Positions 1-10,183 of a stretch of DNA of 64,000 bases are shown here, in pieces. Numbering within the stretch: the first letter of the stretch is position 1; every line of letters starts with the position of its first letter. Origin of the DNA: Desulfovibrio desulfuricans DSM 642 (GTDB lineage Bacteria > Desulfobacterota > Desulfovibrionia > Desulfovibrionales > Desulfovibrionaceae); assembly GCF_000420465.1 (NCBI RefSeq), contig NZ_ATUZ01000017.1:62001-126000 (forward strand), written 5' to 3'. The translations under genes and the position numbers were made by a program. The notes beneath the pieces were generated by a model, which saw only the letters and a list, made by a program, of their open reading frames with translations, had not been told where the DNA came from and did no database searches.

Positions 1-168
1 GCGCACGCGTTCAAAAGATTCTTCCTCACTGATGCCAAGCATCTGGCCCAGATCTGCATAGGGGCGCGGCGTGAGGGGAAAGCCTGTCTGGATGATATCC
101 AGCAGTTGACGGTCAACGCTGTCCATCAGCGTTTCGGTGGTGGCCGCGTGGGCCGTAGGCTGCGTCAT
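1..168 (-). CDS. Siroheme decarboxylase subunit, AhbA/AhbB family (N-terminal part only)
   Basis: Only about 56 N-terminal residues lie in the window; the gene runs off the left edge. The visible protein reads LLDIIQTGFPLTPRPYADLG followed by a short helix beginning GISEEE. This is the typical opening of the Lrp/AsnC-like siroheme decarboxylase subunits (AhbA, AhbB, NirD/L/G/H), which remove the C12 and C18 acetate carboxyls of siroheme to give didecarboxysiroheme. The chosen ATG at 168 has GAGGA six bases upstream; another ATG at 180 has no good ribosome site. It follows ahbD by 17 bases on the same strand. I cannot tell AhbA from AhbB from this fragment. Confidence 0.85.
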   Translation of the reverse strand, partial: MTQPTAHAATTETLMDSVDRQLLDIIQTGFPLTPRPYADLGQMLGISEEESFERVR

Positions 169-185
169 GGCGTTCCTCATGTGGC

Positions 186-1391
186 TCAGGGGTTTTCCTT
201 GCGGCGCAGTTTGGCCGGAATATAGGTGCACAGGGGCTCCTCGCCCATGTGGTCGCCGTCCATGCTGTGGGCGCGGGCGCGGCAGCCGCCGCAGACTTTG
301 TGATATTCGCACACGCCGCACTTGCCCGTATAACAGGACTGGTCGCGGAACTGCAAAAAGTATTTACTCTCGCGCCATATCTGCGGAAAGGGAGTTTCGC
401 GCACGTTGCCGCAGTTCAGCTCAAGGTAGCCGCAGGGCTGCACCTGCCCCACATGGCTGATAAAGCAGAAGCCCGTGCCGCCAAGACAGCCGCGCGTGAG
501 CGCGTCCATGCCGAAGGTTTCGGGCGTAACGCTGATGCCTTCTTCCTTGGCGCGCTGGCGCATGATGCGGTAGTAGTGCGGTGCGCAGGTAGCCTTGAGG
601 TGCATGCTGGTGCTCTTGCGGAAATCATACAGCCAGTGCAGCACGTCTTCGTATTCCTGCGCGGTGATGACCTGATCGGCCAGACCTGAGGCGCGCCCCA
701 TGGGCACCAGCAAAAAAATATGCCATGCGGCAGCGCCGATGCTTTCGCACAGCTCGAATATCTTTTTGAAGCTGCTCAGATTGTTGCGCGTGACCGTGGT
801 GTTGATCTGAAAGGGCACGCCCACGGATTTGAGGTATTCGATGCCGCGCAGCGAAGCCTCGAACGCGCCGGGTACGCCCCGGAAGCTGTCGTGACTGGCG
901 GCGTCTGGTCCGTCAATGGAAATGGAGCAGCGGTTGACCCCGGCATCCTTGATTTTTTGTGCGTTTTCGGGGGTTATGAGGGTGCCGTTGGGCGAAAAGG
1001 CGCAGGGCAGGCCCTTGCTGTGGGCATAGGCCACCAGCTCGTACACGTCGGCCCGCATCATGGGATCGCCGCCGGTAAAGATGATGATGGGCTTGCCCAC
1101 CTGCGGAAAGGTATCGATGAGCGCCTTGGCTTCTTCCGTAGAAAGCTCGCCGGGGTAAGGCTCCGTGTGGGCCTCGGCACGGCAGTGCTTGCAGGCAAGA
1201 TTGCAGGAACGGGTCACTTCCCAGGCGATGAGGCGACAGGCGGGGCTGCCGTCCTCAAGGGTGCGCAGGGTGGCGGAGATGCCGTCCGGATGACCGGAGG
1301 AAGGGTTGCCCGCAGCGCCTGCGGGGTGCCCGCCCGGATGGCCAGCGGGATGGCCGCCGGGGTGCCCCATGTTGTGAGGGTGATTGCTCAT
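186..1391 (-). CDS. ahbD: AhbD heme synthase (Fe-coproporphyrin III decarboxylase, radical SAM)
   Basis: A 401-residue radical SAM enzyme for the last step of the siroheme-dependent heme pathway: oxidative decarboxylation of the two propionates of iron-coproporphyrin III to the vinyl groups of heme b. The SAM cluster motif CxxxCxxC is at C63, C67 and C70. The C-terminal third is rich in cysteine and carries the CxxCxxxxxCxxC-type pattern of a SPASM-like auxiliary cluster. The N-terminus before the radical SAM core is a GHP-rich tail with seven histidines in the first 34 residues. The ATG overlaps the hemB stop by one base (TAATG), so the two are translationally coupled. Longer upstream reading frame is inside hemB and is not used here. 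Identification rests on family resemblance and the ahbC/hemB context. Confidence 0.93.
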   Translation of the reverse strand: MSNHPHNMGHPGGHPAGHPGGHPAGAAGNPSSGHPDGISATLRTLEDGSPACRLIAWEVTRSCNLACKHCRAEAHTEPYPGELSTEEAKALIDTFPQVGKPIIIFTGGDPMMRADVYELVAYAHSKGLPCAFSPNGTLITPENAQKIKDAGVNRCSISIDGPDAASHDSFRGVPGAFEASLRGIEYLKSVGVPFQINTTVTRNNLSSFKKIFELCESIGAAAWHIFLLVPMGRASGLADQVITAQEYEDVLHWLYDFRKSTSMHLKATCAPHYYRIMRQRAKEEGISVTPETFGMDALTRGCLGGTGFCFISHVGQVQPCGYLELNCGNVRETPFPQIWRESKYFLQFRDQSCYTGKCGVCEYHKVCGGCRARAHSMDGDHMGEEPLCTYIPAKLRRKENP

Positions 1392-2377
1392 TATCGTGCC
1401 AGTCCTTCGCGCAGGATGATTTCTGTAAAGTAGGTGATGATCATGTCCGCCCCGGCTCGCTTCAGGCCCGTGAGGGATTCGAGCATGACGGCGCGCTCGT
1501 CGATCCAGCCATTGAGGCCAGCCGCGCGGATCATGGAGTATTCGCCGCTCACCTGATAGGCGCACAGGGGTACGCTTGTATTGTCGCGCACGGTGCGGAT
1601 GATGTCGCTGTAAGGCCCGGCGGGCTTCACAATGAGGGCGTCCGCGCCTTCTTCTAGGTCGGCAAAGGCCTCAAGCAGGGCTTCGCGGGCGTTGGCCGGG
1701 TCCATCTGATAGGATTTGCGGTCGCCGCAGGCCGGGGCGCTTTCCGCCGCTTCGCGGAAGGGGCCGTAGTAGGCCGAGGCGTATTTGACGGCATAGGACA
1801 TGATCGGCGTTGCCATAAGGTCGCCTTCGTCCAGCGCCTCGCGGATGGCGGCTACCCGGCCATCCATCATGTCGGAAGGGGCAACCATGTCCGCGCCTGC
1901 CGCCGCATGGCTCACCGCTGTTTTGGCAAGCAGGGGCAGGGTGGCGTCGTTGTTTACTTCGCCAGAGGGCATGAGCACGCCGCAATGGCCGTGGCTCATG
2001 TATTCGCACAGGCAGACGTCAGTGATGACGTAGAGCTTGGGCCAGCGGTGCTTGAGCAGACGCACGGCCTCCTGCACGATGCCGTCCTCGGCGTAAGCGC
2101 CGGAGGCGTATTCGTCCTTGAGTTCGGGAATGCCGAAAAGAATGACGGATTTCAGGCCGGTATCCACGGCCTTTTCCACCTGCTTTTCCAGTTCGGCAAG
2201 GCTGAGCTGGAACTGGCCGGGCATGGAGCCTATTTCTTTGCGAAAGCCCTTGTCGTCAGTTTCCACAACGAAATAGGGCATGATGCAGTCTTCAACCAGA
2301 AGGGGCGGGGTTTCGCGTACTATGGAGCGCAGTTCCGGGGTGGCGCGAAGGCGGCGGCCTCTATGGAATGTGGTCAT
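1391..2377 (-). CDS. hemB: Delta-aminolevulinic acid dehydratase (porphobilinogen synthase)
   Basis: HemB condenses two 5-aminolevulinate molecules to porphobilinogen, the first common step of tetrapyrrole synthesis in the cytoplasm. The 328-residue length is normal. Zinc-type cysteines C122, C124 and C132 sit in the [14 protein letters not shown] segment, and the two active-site lysines are K198 ([12 protein letters not shown]) and K251 (IVKPAGPY). AAGGA lies about 9 bases before the ATG. It overlaps ahbD by one base and is separated from ahbC by a terminator-like hairpin, so it probably has its own promoter in the 170 bases upstream, where I see no clear consensus. Together with ahbC, ahbD and the siroheme decarboxylase it supplies siroheme and heme, both needed in quantity for sulfite reductase and cytochromes in a sulfate reducer. 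Confidence 0.97.
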   Translation of the reverse strand: MTTFHRGRRLRATPELRSIVRETPPLLVEDCIMPYFVVETDDKGFRKEIGSMPGQFQLSLAELEKQVEKAVDTGLKSVILFGIPELKDEYASGAYAEDGIVQEAVRLLKHRWPKLYVITDVCLCEYMSHGHCGVLMPSGEVNNDATLPLLAKTAVSHAAAGADMVAPSDMMDGRVAAIREALDEGDLMATPIMSYAVKYASAYYGPFREAAESAPACGDRKSYQMDPANAREALLEAFADLEEGADALIVKPAGPYSDIIRTVRDNTSVPLCAYQVSGEYSMIRAAGLNGWIDERAVMLESLTGLKRAGADMIITYFTEIILREGLAR

Positions 2378-2550
2378 GGCTGTTGTCCTTTATTCTGCGA
2401 GTTGCAGGTCGGTGCTTGGCCAGCCTGTGCGGCAATGCTGCCGGTGATGCAGTAGTTGTTCTGTATGGCAAAGGCGCGGCAGCCGTGACTGTTGCTGTTT
2501 GCACAGCGGTTGCCGGGTGCTTTACGCAGTATCAGTATGCCCTTTTGTCC

Positions 2551-2612
2551 ACATAAAAAACAAGCGGCGCGCCTGGGCGGAACGTAGCGGGCTACGACCG
2601 GGGCGCGCCGCC
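2551..2612 (-). terminator. Rho-independent terminator after ahbC
   Basis: A perfect 10-bp stem (2564-2573 with 2602-2611, GCGGCGCGCC) encloses a second small hairpin (CGTAG/CTACG, 2583-2596). On the minus strand it is followed by a T-rich run (AAAAAA at 2555-2560 on the plus strand). It lies 40 bases downstream of the ahbC stop and separates ahbC from hemB. Confidence 0.7.
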
Positions 2613-2652
2613 ATGCTTGCACATTCAGCGGAAAAAGGGCTGCGCCGGGGCG

Positions 2653-3837
2653 CTACTTGATGCCGATTTCCTCATCAGTCAGATAGCAGGCAGGGTCCTG
2701 AGCCCATTCGTCGCCGTAATAGGCTTCGGCGCGGGCGCGGAAGTTGCCACCGCAGATGTTCAGGAACTGGCACTTGGCGCAACGGCCCTTGACGTGGGTC
2801 TTCTTGTCCTTGAGCTTGTGCAGCAGTTCGATCTGCGGGTCGTCCCAAATTTGCGAGAAGGGGCGTTCCAGCACGTTGCCAAAGGTGTGGTCGCGCCAGA
2901 ACTGGTCGGCGTGAACCTTGCCGTCCCACGAAATACAGCCGATGCCGCGACCAGAGCTGTTGCCCTCGTTGTACTGCAAAAGCTCAAACACTTCTTCGGC
3001 CCGTTTGGGATCTTCGCGCTTCATGCGCATCCATACGTAGGGGCCGTCGGCGTGGTTGTCGACAGTAAGGATTTCTTTGGGCTTGCCAGCGTCAAAAAGG
3101 GCGCGGGTTTCATCCATGATAAGATCGAGCACCTGACGGGTTTCGGCGTGATCCAGGTCTTCCTTGATAAGCTCGGAACCACGGCCAGAGTACACCAGGT
3201 GGTAGAAGCAGGCGCGGGGCACTTCCAGGTCCTTGAGCAGGCGGAAGATGCCGGGAATTTCAGACACGTTGCGCTTGTTGATGGTAAAGCGCAGGCCCAC
3301 CTTGAGGCCTTCGGCCTGACAGTTGGCAATGCCTTCAAGCGCTTTTTTGTAAGCACCGGGCACGCCGCGAAACTTGTCGTGCACTGCTTCCATGCCGTCC
3401 AGCGAAATGCCAACGTAGGAAAGCCCCACTTCCTTGAGTTCGCGGGCCTTTTCCTTGGTAATGAGCGTGCCGTTGGTGGAAATAACCGCGCGCATGCCCT
3501 TGGAGGTGGCGTGGCTGGCAAGCTCCACCAGATCCTTGCGCACCAGTGGTTCGCCGCCGGAGAACAGCATGACCGGCGCGCCGTAGGCCGCCAGATCATC
3601 GATCATGGTTTTTGCCTGAGCGGTATTGATATCGTCCGAACCGTCAACCTCAATGGCGTGGGCGTAGCAGTGCACGCACTTGAGGTTGCAACGCTGGGTC
3701 ATGTTCCAGACCACAACGGGCTTCTTATCTTTGGAGAACTGCAACAGGTGCGAGGGCAGCTTGCCCGATTCACGTCCGTAACGCAGTGCGTCGGAAGGTT
3801 CGACCTGTCCGCAATACAGTTTGGAAATGCCTATCAT
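2653..3837 (-). CDS. ahbC: AhbC, 12,18-didecarboxysiroheme deacetylase (radical SAM)
   Basis: A 394-residue radical SAM protein that removes the two acetate side chains of 12,18-didecarboxysiroheme to give iron-coproporphyrin III, the substrate of AhbD. The SAM cluster cysteines are C50, C54 and C57 (RCNLKCVHCYAH). The C-terminal SPASM-like part has CxxCxxxxxC (GRCAKCQFLNICGG). The N-terminus (MIGISKLYCG) and the segment VVVWNMTQRC are characteristic of AhbC rather than AhbD or NirJ. It starts 10 bases after the alaS stop, and the alaS stop codon is part of its ribosome site (TAAGGA). It is therefore the last gene of a recA-alaS-ahbC unit, ended by the hairpin at 2551-2612. Confidence 0.93.
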   Translation of the reverse strand: MIGISKLYCGQVEPSDALRYGRESGKLPSHLLQFSKDKKPVVVWNMTQRCNLKCVHCYAHAIEVDGSDDINTAQAKTMIDDLAAYGAPVMLFSGGEPLVRKDLVELASHATSKGMRAVISTNGTLITKEKARELKEVGLSYVGISLDGMEAVHDKFRGVPGAYKKALEGIANCQAEGLKVGLRFTINKRNVSEIPGIFRLLKDLEVPRACFYHLVYSGRGSELIKEDLDHAETRQVLDLIMDETRALFDAGKPKEILTVDNHADGPYVWMRMKREDPKRAEEVFELLQYNEGNSSGRGIGCISWDGKVHADQFWRDHTFGNVLERPFSQIWDDPQIELLHKLKDKKTHVKGRCAKCQFLNICGGNFRARAEAYYGDEWAQDPACYLTDEEIGIK

Positions 3838-3847
3838 GGCCTTGTCC

Positions 3848-6523
3848 TTATTGTTCGATGCGTTGTTTCAGCACGGCAAAGGCCTCGTCAATGCCATCGG
3901 CCTTTGTGCCGCCCGCCTGGGCCAGGTCGGGTCTGCCGCCGCCGGAGCCGCCGCAGGGAGCGGCCACGTCCTTGATAAGCGCGGGGGCAGTGAATTTTCC
4001 GTGCAGGTCTTTGGAAACGTAAAGCAAAAGCCCAACCTTGCCGTCTTCAGCCGTTGCCAGGCAGACAACGGCATTGTCGGTAAGGCGCGAGCGTACATCG
4101 TCCATGACTTCGCGCAGGGCTTTCACAGGAACATTATCAAGCTTGGCGGCCAGCATGCGCACTCCGTTGACGTCCTGCGCGCGGGCGGCCAGATCGGCCC
4201 CGGTGGCAGGCGCGGCGGCGGCCTTTTCCGAGGCCTTGCGCAGCTTTTTCACATCGCCTTGCAGGGCGGCCACGCGTTCGGCCAACTGACCGGGGCGCGC
4301 CTTGAGTATGCCCGAAAGCGCGGCAAGTTCCGCGCGCTGTTCAACAGCCTGGGCATAGGCGTTCCAGCCGGTTACGGCCTCTATGCGCCGTGTGCCGGCG
4401 GCTACGCCGCTTTCAGAAACGATCATGAAGGCCCCGGCCTCGCCGGTGCGTTCAAGGTGTGTGCCGCCGCACAGTTCCACGGATTCAGGTTCGCCCTTTT
4501 CCGCGCCGGAAACTGTGAGCACGCGCACAATATCGCCATATTTTTCGCCAAACAGGGCCATTGCTCCGGTTGCCATGGCTTCGGCCACGGGCATTTCCCT
4601 GGCGGCCACAGGCAGGTCGGCCATGATGGCGCGGTTCACGTCGCGCTCCACCGCAGCCAGTTCTTCAGGCGTGAGGGCCGCAATGTGCGAAAAGTCAAAA
4701 CGCAGGCGGTGCGGGTCAACCAGAGAACCGGCCTGCTTCACATGGGTGCCCAGCGCGCGGCGCAGGGCAGCATGCAGCAGGTGAGTGCAGGTGTGGTTGC
4801 GGGCAGTGGATTTGCGCTGGTCAGCGTCCACTTTGAGGGTGGCCTCGCCGCCCTTGTGCAGCTCGCCCTTGGTCACTTCAATTTCATGCACCAGCAGGGT
4901 GGGGGCAGGTTTGTGGGTGGTCAGCACCCGCGCCTCGCCAGAGGTGCTTGCCAGCGTGCCCATGTCGCCAGCCTGACCGCCGCCCTCGCCGTAAAAAGGC
5001 GTGGCAGCGGTAATGGCGTAGCCGGTATCGCCCTCGCCGAGGTCGGCCACTTCTTCGCCAGCAGCATTGAGCAACAGGGTCAGGGGGCTGGTTTCGGTCA
5101 GACGTTCATAGCCCACAAAGGTGCTGGTTACGCCAGCGTCCAGCAGCGGCTTGAACACGTTTGCGCCGTCAGCCTGGCCCAGCAGGCCGCCCTTTTTCTG
5201 ATGCTCGCGGGCGCGCTTGCGCTGTTCGCCCATATGCTTTTCAAAGCCCTTGGCATCAGCGGTGAAGCCGCGCTTTTCGGCAACGTCAGTCACGATATCG
5301 AGCGGGAAGCCGTAGGTGTCGTACAATTTGAAGCAGAACTCACCGGGAATTTGCGTCTGTCCGGCGGCCTTGAGGGATGTCAGTTCTTCGTCCAGCAGTT
5401 CCAGACCCTTTTGCAGGGTGAGGGAGAAACGCTGTTCTTCCTCATGCACGGCGCGGGCGATAAAGTCGGCATGTTCGGTCAGTTCGGGATAGGCATCGCC
5501 CATCACTTCCGTAACCTTGCGGGCCACCTTGTACATGAAGGGTTCGTTCACGCCAATGAGCGTGGCAAAGCGCAGGGCGCGGCGGATCAAGCGGCGCAGC
5601 ACATAGCCCCGGCCCTCGTTGGAGGGCAGCACGCCGCCAGCCACAAGAAAGGCCGCCGAACGGCTGTGGTCGGCAATGACGCGCAGGGCCGTATCCACAT
5701 CGTTGGTGTCGGGCGCGCTGAAGCTGTAGCTCACATTGGCAAGCGAGGCGGCGTACTGGATGATTTCCTGAAACAGGTCGCAGTCAAAGTTGGAGCGCTT
5801 GCCCTGGGCAACGGCGGCCATGCGTTCAAGGCCCATGCCCGTATCAATGTTGGGGTTGGCAAGAGCCACGCGGGTGCCGTCGGCAGACTGGTCAAACTGG
5901 GTGAACACGAGGTTCCAGATTTCAAGGAACCGGTCGCAGTCGCACTTGCCGATGCCGCAGTCCGGCCCGCAAGACATGTCTTCGCCCTGATCCACATAGA
6001 TTTCGGAACAGGGGCCGCAAGGGCCGGTATCACCCATGGTCCAGAAGTTGTCTTTTTCGCCCATACGCACGATGCGGTCGGCGGGCAGACCGGCAACCTC
6101 GGCCCAGATGGCCGCGGCCTCGTCGTCCTCGCGGAACACTGTGACCCAGAGCTTTTCCTTGGGCAGTTCAAGCTCCTTGCTTACAAATTCCCAGGCCCAG
6201 GTGATGGCTTCGCGCTTGAAATAGTCGCCGAAAGAAAAGTTGCCCAGCATTTCAAAAAACGTATGGTGGCGCGCGGTGCGGCCCACGTTTTCGAGGTCGT
6301 TGTGCTTGCCCGAAACGCGCAGGCACTTCTGGCAGGTGGTGGCGCGGCTGTAAGCGCGTTTTTCCTCGCCAAGAAACAGTTTTTTGAATTGCACCATGCC
6401 CGCGTTGGTGAACAGCAGGGTGGGGTCGTTGGGCGGAATGATGGGGCCGGATTCGACAATTTCATGCTGGTGGCGTTTGAAAAATTCGAGGTAGCGGCGG
6501 CGTATTTCTTTGGCGGTGAGCAT
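3848..6523 (-). CDS. alaS: Alanyl-tRNA synthetase
   Basis: Class II aminoacyl-tRNA synthetase charging tRNA-Ala. The 891 residues are full length: catalytic core from residue 1, with motif 1 near [18 protein letters not shown], an editing domain with HxxxH (NHTCTHLL) and the distal zinc motif [10 protein letters not shown], and a C-terminal DHHA1-type domain ending with the glycine-rich [15 protein letters not shown] stretch. ACGGAG lies about 9 bases before the ATG. It lies 80 bases downstream of recA, a recA-alaS order that is common in bacteria. A hairpin stands between the two genes. Confidence 0.98.
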   Translation of the reverse strand: MLTAKEIRRRYLEFFKRHQHEIVESGPIIPPNDPTLLFTNAGMVQFKKLFLGEEKRAYSRATTCQKCLRVSGKHNDLENVGRTARHHTFFEMLGNFSFGDYFKREAITWAWEFVSKELELPKEKLWVTVFREDDEAAAIWAEVAGLPADRIVRMGEKDNFWTMGDTGPCGPCSEIYVDQGEDMSCGPDCGIGKCDCDRFLEIWNLVFTQFDQSADGTRVALANPNIDTGMGLERMAAVAQGKRSNFDCDLFQEIIQYAASLANVSYSFSAPDTNDVDTALRVIADHSRSAAFLVAGGVLPSNEGRGYVLRRLIRRALRFATLIGVNEPFMYKVARKVTEVMGDAYPELTEHADFIARAVHEEEQRFSLTLQKGLELLDEELTSLKAAGQTQIPGEFCFKLYDTYGFPLDIVTDVAEKRGFTADAKGFEKHMGEQRKRAREHQKKGGLLGQADGANVFKPLLDAGVTSTFVGYERLTETSPLTLLLNAAGEEVADLGEGDTGYAITAATPFYGEGGGQAGDMGTLASTSGEARVLTTHKPAPTLLVHEIEVTKGELHKGGEATLKVDADQRKSTARNHTCTHLLHAALRRALGTHVKQAGSLVDPHRLRFDFSHIAALTPEELAAVERDVNRAIMADLPVAAREMPVAEAMATGAMALFGEKYGDIVRVLTVSGAEKGEPESVELCGGTHLERTGEAGAFMIVSESGVAAGTRRIEAVTGWNAYAQAVEQRAELAALSGILKARPGQLAERVAALQGDVKKLRKASEKAAAAPATGADLAARAQDVNGVRMLAAKLDNVPVKALREVMDDVRSRLTDNAVVCLATAEDGKVGLLLYVSKDLHGKFTAPALIKDVAAPCGGSGGGRPDLAQAGGTKADGIDEAFAVLKQRIEQ

Positions 6524-6556
6524 TTACTGGCTCCGTAATGGGGTCTGCGCGAACAA

Positions 6557-6585
6557 CGACCGCGCACCACCAAGGCGCGCGGTCG
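6557..6585. other. Hairpin between recA and alaS
   Basis: A 9-bp perfect inverted repeat (CGACCGCGC, 6557-6565 with 6577-6585) lies in the 80-base recA-alaS spacer. In the minus (transcribed) direction the T-run precedes the stem rather than following it, so it is not a canonical terminator. It may set the recA-to-alaS expression ratio or protect the recA mRNA 3' end. Confidence 0.45.
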
Positions 6586-6603
6586 CAAGTAAAAAAATGG
6601 CCT

Positions 6604-7686
<1,083 letters not shown>

Positions 7687-7724
7687 AGCTCATTGCTCCG
7701 GGTAAAAATATCTTCAAGCGCGTC

Positions 7725-7753
7725 AGTGTAGCAGACCAAGGCGAGCAAGGCAA
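7725..7753 (-). promoter_or_regulatory. Candidate sigma-70 promoter for recA
   Basis: On the minus strand, TTGCCT (7748-7753) and TACACT (7725-7730) are separated by exactly 17 bases and lie about 40-65 bases upstream of the recA ATG. Each hexamer matches 4 of 6 consensus positions. Confidence 0.5.
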
Positions 7754-7850
7754 ATGCCAGGTCGGCGGAGGGGCTGCGCTTGTGTCGCCGTTAATTGAGT
7801 TTAATTCCTGATAATGATAATTGCAAGCAGGCAAAAGCAGGGCAAGGCTT

Positions 7851-7879
7851 GCATGCGCCCCTTGCGCGGCGGCGCATGC
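7851..7879. other. Hairpin in the leader of the PP-loop gene
   Basis: A perfect 9-bp inverted repeat (GCATGCGCC, 7851-7859 with 7871-7879, 11-base loop) ends 18 bases before the chosen ATG at 7898. It could occlude the ribosome site or be an operator. No T-run follows. Confidence 0.35.
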
Positions 7880-7897
7880 TGTCGTACAAGCGCGGGC

Positions 7898-9049
7898 ATG
7901 AGCGATTCTCCCCAAATCATCGTATTGTTTTCCGGCGGGCTCGACAGCCTGCTCACAGCCAAACTGCTCGAACGCCAAGGGCTTGCCGTGCGCTGCCTGC
8001 ATTTTTATTCGCCCTTTTTTGGCGGCGAAGCGGCGGCGGCACATTGGCGCAAGATTTACGACCTTGATATTGTTACTCAGGACGTCGGGCCACAGTTTGC
8101 AGCCATGCTGCGCCAAAGGCCGGAACACGGCTTTGGCAAGGTGCTCAACCCCTGCGTTGACTGCAAGATACTGCTGCTGCGCGAGGCCCGCAAATATATG
8201 GAAAGCGTGGGCGCCAAGGCTCTGGCCTCGGGCGAGGTGCTGGGCCAGCGCCCCATGTCGCAGCGGCGCGACACGCTGAACGTTATCATGCGTGATGCCG
8301 CCGTGGCCGATATTTTGCTGCGGCCACTGTGCGCCAAGCATCTGCCGCCGACCCCTGTTGAAGACAGCGGGCTTGTGGACCGCTCGCGTCTGCTGGGCAT
8401 CTGGGGCCGGGGCCGCACCGAGCAGCTGAACCTTGCCAAGGAATACGGCATCAAGGAAATTCCCACGCCGGGGGGCGGCTGCCGTCTGACCGAGCGTGAG
8501 AACGCCCGCCGCTACTGGCTGGTGCTTACCCGTTTGTCGGAGCCAAGCGCCAGTGATTTTACCCTTGCCAATCTTGGGCGTCAGTTCTGGCACAGCGAAG
8601 GGCAGAACCACTACTGGCTGTGCGTTGGGCGCAACAGCGCGGACAACGACCTGCTGGCCGCAGCCGCAGGCTCGGACGATCTTATCCTGCGCATGCGCGA
8701 CATGCCGGGGCCGTTGGCTCTGGCCCGCAACGGAGCCTTGTGGCCCGAGGACGTGCTGCGCACCGCCTGTCAGATGACGTCCTCCTATGCGCCCAAGGCC
8801 GTCGCCACCGGCGGGGATGTGTTTGTGCGCGCCCGCCGTGGCGAGGAATTCACAGACATATCCGTTCCCACGCAGCGTTGCGAGGAATTGTGGAACGAGC
8901 CTGCCTGGGACGAGATCAAGGGCGTTATCCGCGCCGAAGCGCGCGAGCGGCAGGCCGCACAGGATGCCGCCAAGGCAGCAGCCCGCGAAGCCCGCTACGA
9001 GGCGGAGCGACTTGAAGCCGGACGGGAAGACGATCCAACTGGTGCCTGA
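7898..9049 (+). CDS. PP-loop protein with C-terminal NFACT-R-like domain (MnmA/ThiI-like RNA thiolation family)
   Basis: A 383-residue cytoplasmic protein. An ATP-pyrophosphatase loop FSGGLDS lies at residues 11-17, and a CVDCK pair sits in the middle, as in tRNA-thiolating PP-loop enzymes. The C-terminal third resembles the NFACT-R_2 RNA-binding module found in a subgroup of MnmA-like proteins, and the tail is an alanine/arginine-rich helix (about residues 345-375). It probably activates a uridine or cytidine of an RNA for sulfur transfer; the substrate is unknown. The start is uncertain: upstream in-frame ATGs exist at 7814 and 7853, but the PP-loop core begins only ten residues after 7898. 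It is divergent from recA and followed by a good terminator. Confidence 0.72.
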   Translation: MSDSPQIIVLFSGGLDSLLTAKLLERQGLAVRCLHFYSPFFGGEAAAAHWRKIYDLDIVTQDVGPQFAAMLRQRPEHGFGKVLNPCVDCKILLLREARKYMESVGAKALASGEVLGQRPMSQRRDTLNVIMRDAAVADILLRPLCAKHLPPTPVEDSGLVDRSRLLGIWGRGRTEQLNLAKEYGIKEIPTPGGGCRLTERENARRYWLVLTRLSEPSASDFTLANLGRQFWHSEGQNHYWLCVGRNSADNDLLAAAAGSDDLILRMRDMPGPLALARNGALWPEDVLRTACQMTSSYAPKAVATGGDVFVRARRGEEFTDISVPTQRCEELWNEPAWDEIKGVIRAEARERQAAQDAAKAAAREARYEAERLEAGREDDPTGA

Positions 9050-9105
9050 TTGCCACACAACGTTCACCATAACTTCTTATTGTTGTGCTTTTATGACACC
9101 TTAGG

Positions 9106-9129
9106 CCCCGGTTTAACCGGGGTTTCTGT
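9106..9129 (+). terminator. Terminator of the PP-loop gene
   Basis: A CCCCGG...CCGGGG stem (9106-9111 with 9117-9122, extendable through GTT/AAC) is followed by TTTCTGTTTG. It lies 57 bases after the stop at 9049. Confidence 0.75.
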
Positions 9130-9178
9130 TTGTGCCAGTCGCCAAAGTGCATGCTTTGCGTAATCTTGAGGGCACAGC

Positions 9179-9207
9179 TTTACAAAGGTTGCGCATGTAG
9201 CTATATG
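9179..9207 (+). promoter_or_regulatory. Candidate promoter for dksA
   Basis: TTTACA (9179-9184), a 17-base spacer and TATATG (9202-9207). It would give a 5' leader of roughly 165 bases before dksA. The rest of the 9130-9382 spacer shows no other clear element. Confidence 0.4.
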
Positions 9208-9382
9208 AGTCCATTGCATCAAAAGAGCATTTTCATTGAGAGGTGCTCTGAGCGGGCCATGCCGCCGCATGGCTGGCCAATGCAGGATATGCGGTGCGAA
9301 TCGCTTGCTCCATGCATGCTCCTGTCAGGCCTATTAGTAGACCGTTCATGCGCCCCCCAGCGGCGTCCGCCGGAGGATTTAA

Positions 9383-9745
9383 ATGGATCACAAGGATTTG
9401 GAATACTTTCGCAAGCTTCTTTCCGACATGCTTGAAGAAGCGAAGCAGAAGGGTGACAGCACCCTGGAAGAACTGACGGATAGCAACGAAGTGTTTGCCG
9501 ACCCGGCTGACCGCGCCACTGCAGAATCCGACAGGGCCTTTACCCTGCGCATCCGTGACCGTGAGCGCCGCCTGATCCGCAAGATCCAGGCAGCCCTTAC
9601 CCGCATTGACGATGGCACCTACGGGATTTGTGAAGACTGCGGCGACGATATCAGCGTTCCCCGTCTCAAGGCCCGGCCTGTGACGCGTTTGTGCATCAAC
9701 TGCAAAGCCAAACAGGAAGAAGACGAACACCTTCGCGGCGATTAA
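9383..9745 (+). CDS. dksA: DksA/TraR family transcription factor
   Basis: A 120-residue DksA-like protein, which binds the RNA polymerase secondary channel and works with ppGpp to adjust rRNA and amino-acid promoters. Residues 1-75 form the coiled-coil pair with the tip motif DxxDxA (D40-PAD43-R-A45). The zinc finger uses four cysteines (C83, C86, C104, C107), so this is the zinc-containing form. GGAGG stands seven bases before the ATG. It is monocistronic between two terminators. Length and motifs fit DksA proper rather than the shorter TraR. Confidence 0.92.
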   Translation: MDHKDLEYFRKLLSDMLEEAKQKGDSTLEELTDSNEVFADPADRATAESDRAFTLRIRDRERRLIRKIQAALTRIDDGTYGICEDCGDDISVPRLKARPVTRLCINCKAKQEEDEHLRGD

Positions 9746-9755
9746 CGTCATTTCT

Positions 9756-9778
9756 TTGCCTTAAAGGCACTGTTTTTG
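9756..9778 (+). terminator. Short terminator after dksA
   Basis: A small TGCC/GGCA stem (9757-9760, 9766-9769) is followed by CTGTTTTTGTT, 11 bases after the dksA stop. The stem is weak but the T-run is good. Confidence 0.5.
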
Positions 9779-10183
9779 TTGCTTTCGGCCAGGCGGGCGC
9801 TGCGCTCGCGCACTCCCGCTTGCGCCTGATTGCATGTATTCTTCGGGCAGACTCCCGGTGGATTCGCCGTGCGGCGGGGGGCTGGCGAACTGGGTCTGCG
9901 AGACTTTTGGCCCTGTTTGTAATGGCCGAATCATGCCCATGGGATATGCTGGCGAGGCTGTTGCCCGAACCGCCTGCGCAATTAAGCCAGCCTGCGGTCG
10001 GTCATCGGGTGCACCCGGAACTGCGTTTGCCGTTGCGTCTGCGCACACGCTGGGGGCGTTGTGCGGCCTTGTCTTCGGCAGGGTAGGCCTTCCATCCCGA
10101 GCGGGCCGTCTGCTGTGCCTTGCCGTTTTGCCCCCCCCGTTTACTCCCCAGCCACTCACCTTGTCCCGAAGCCGGTTTTTTCT
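9779..10183 (+). other. Spacer of about 400 bases between dksA and the NFACT gene, no convincing gene
   Basis: Open frames of 54 to about 130 codons cross this stretch on both strands, but none has a clear ribosome site, and none resembles a family I know. The only continuous plus-strand frame that ends inside it (stop at 10086) has a proline/arginine-rich composition typical of GC-rich shadow frames. The region may carry the promoter of the NFACT gene; I cannot point to one. Confidence 0.4.

Noticed and set aside
3821..6538. Long open frame antisense to alaS (about 900 codons)
   Set aside because: It has no ribosome site, is rich in Ala, Gly, His and Phe as expected of a shadow of GC-rich codons, and matches no family; alaS on the other strand is complete.
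7810..7821. GATAAT-GATAAT resembling the first two units of a Fur box
   Set aside because: The third unit does not match, and the reverse arm of a dyad is missing, so it is not called a Fur site.
7687..7897. LexA box expected near recA
   Set aside because: I looked for CTGT-N8-ACAG-like and related dyads in the divergent spacer and saw none.
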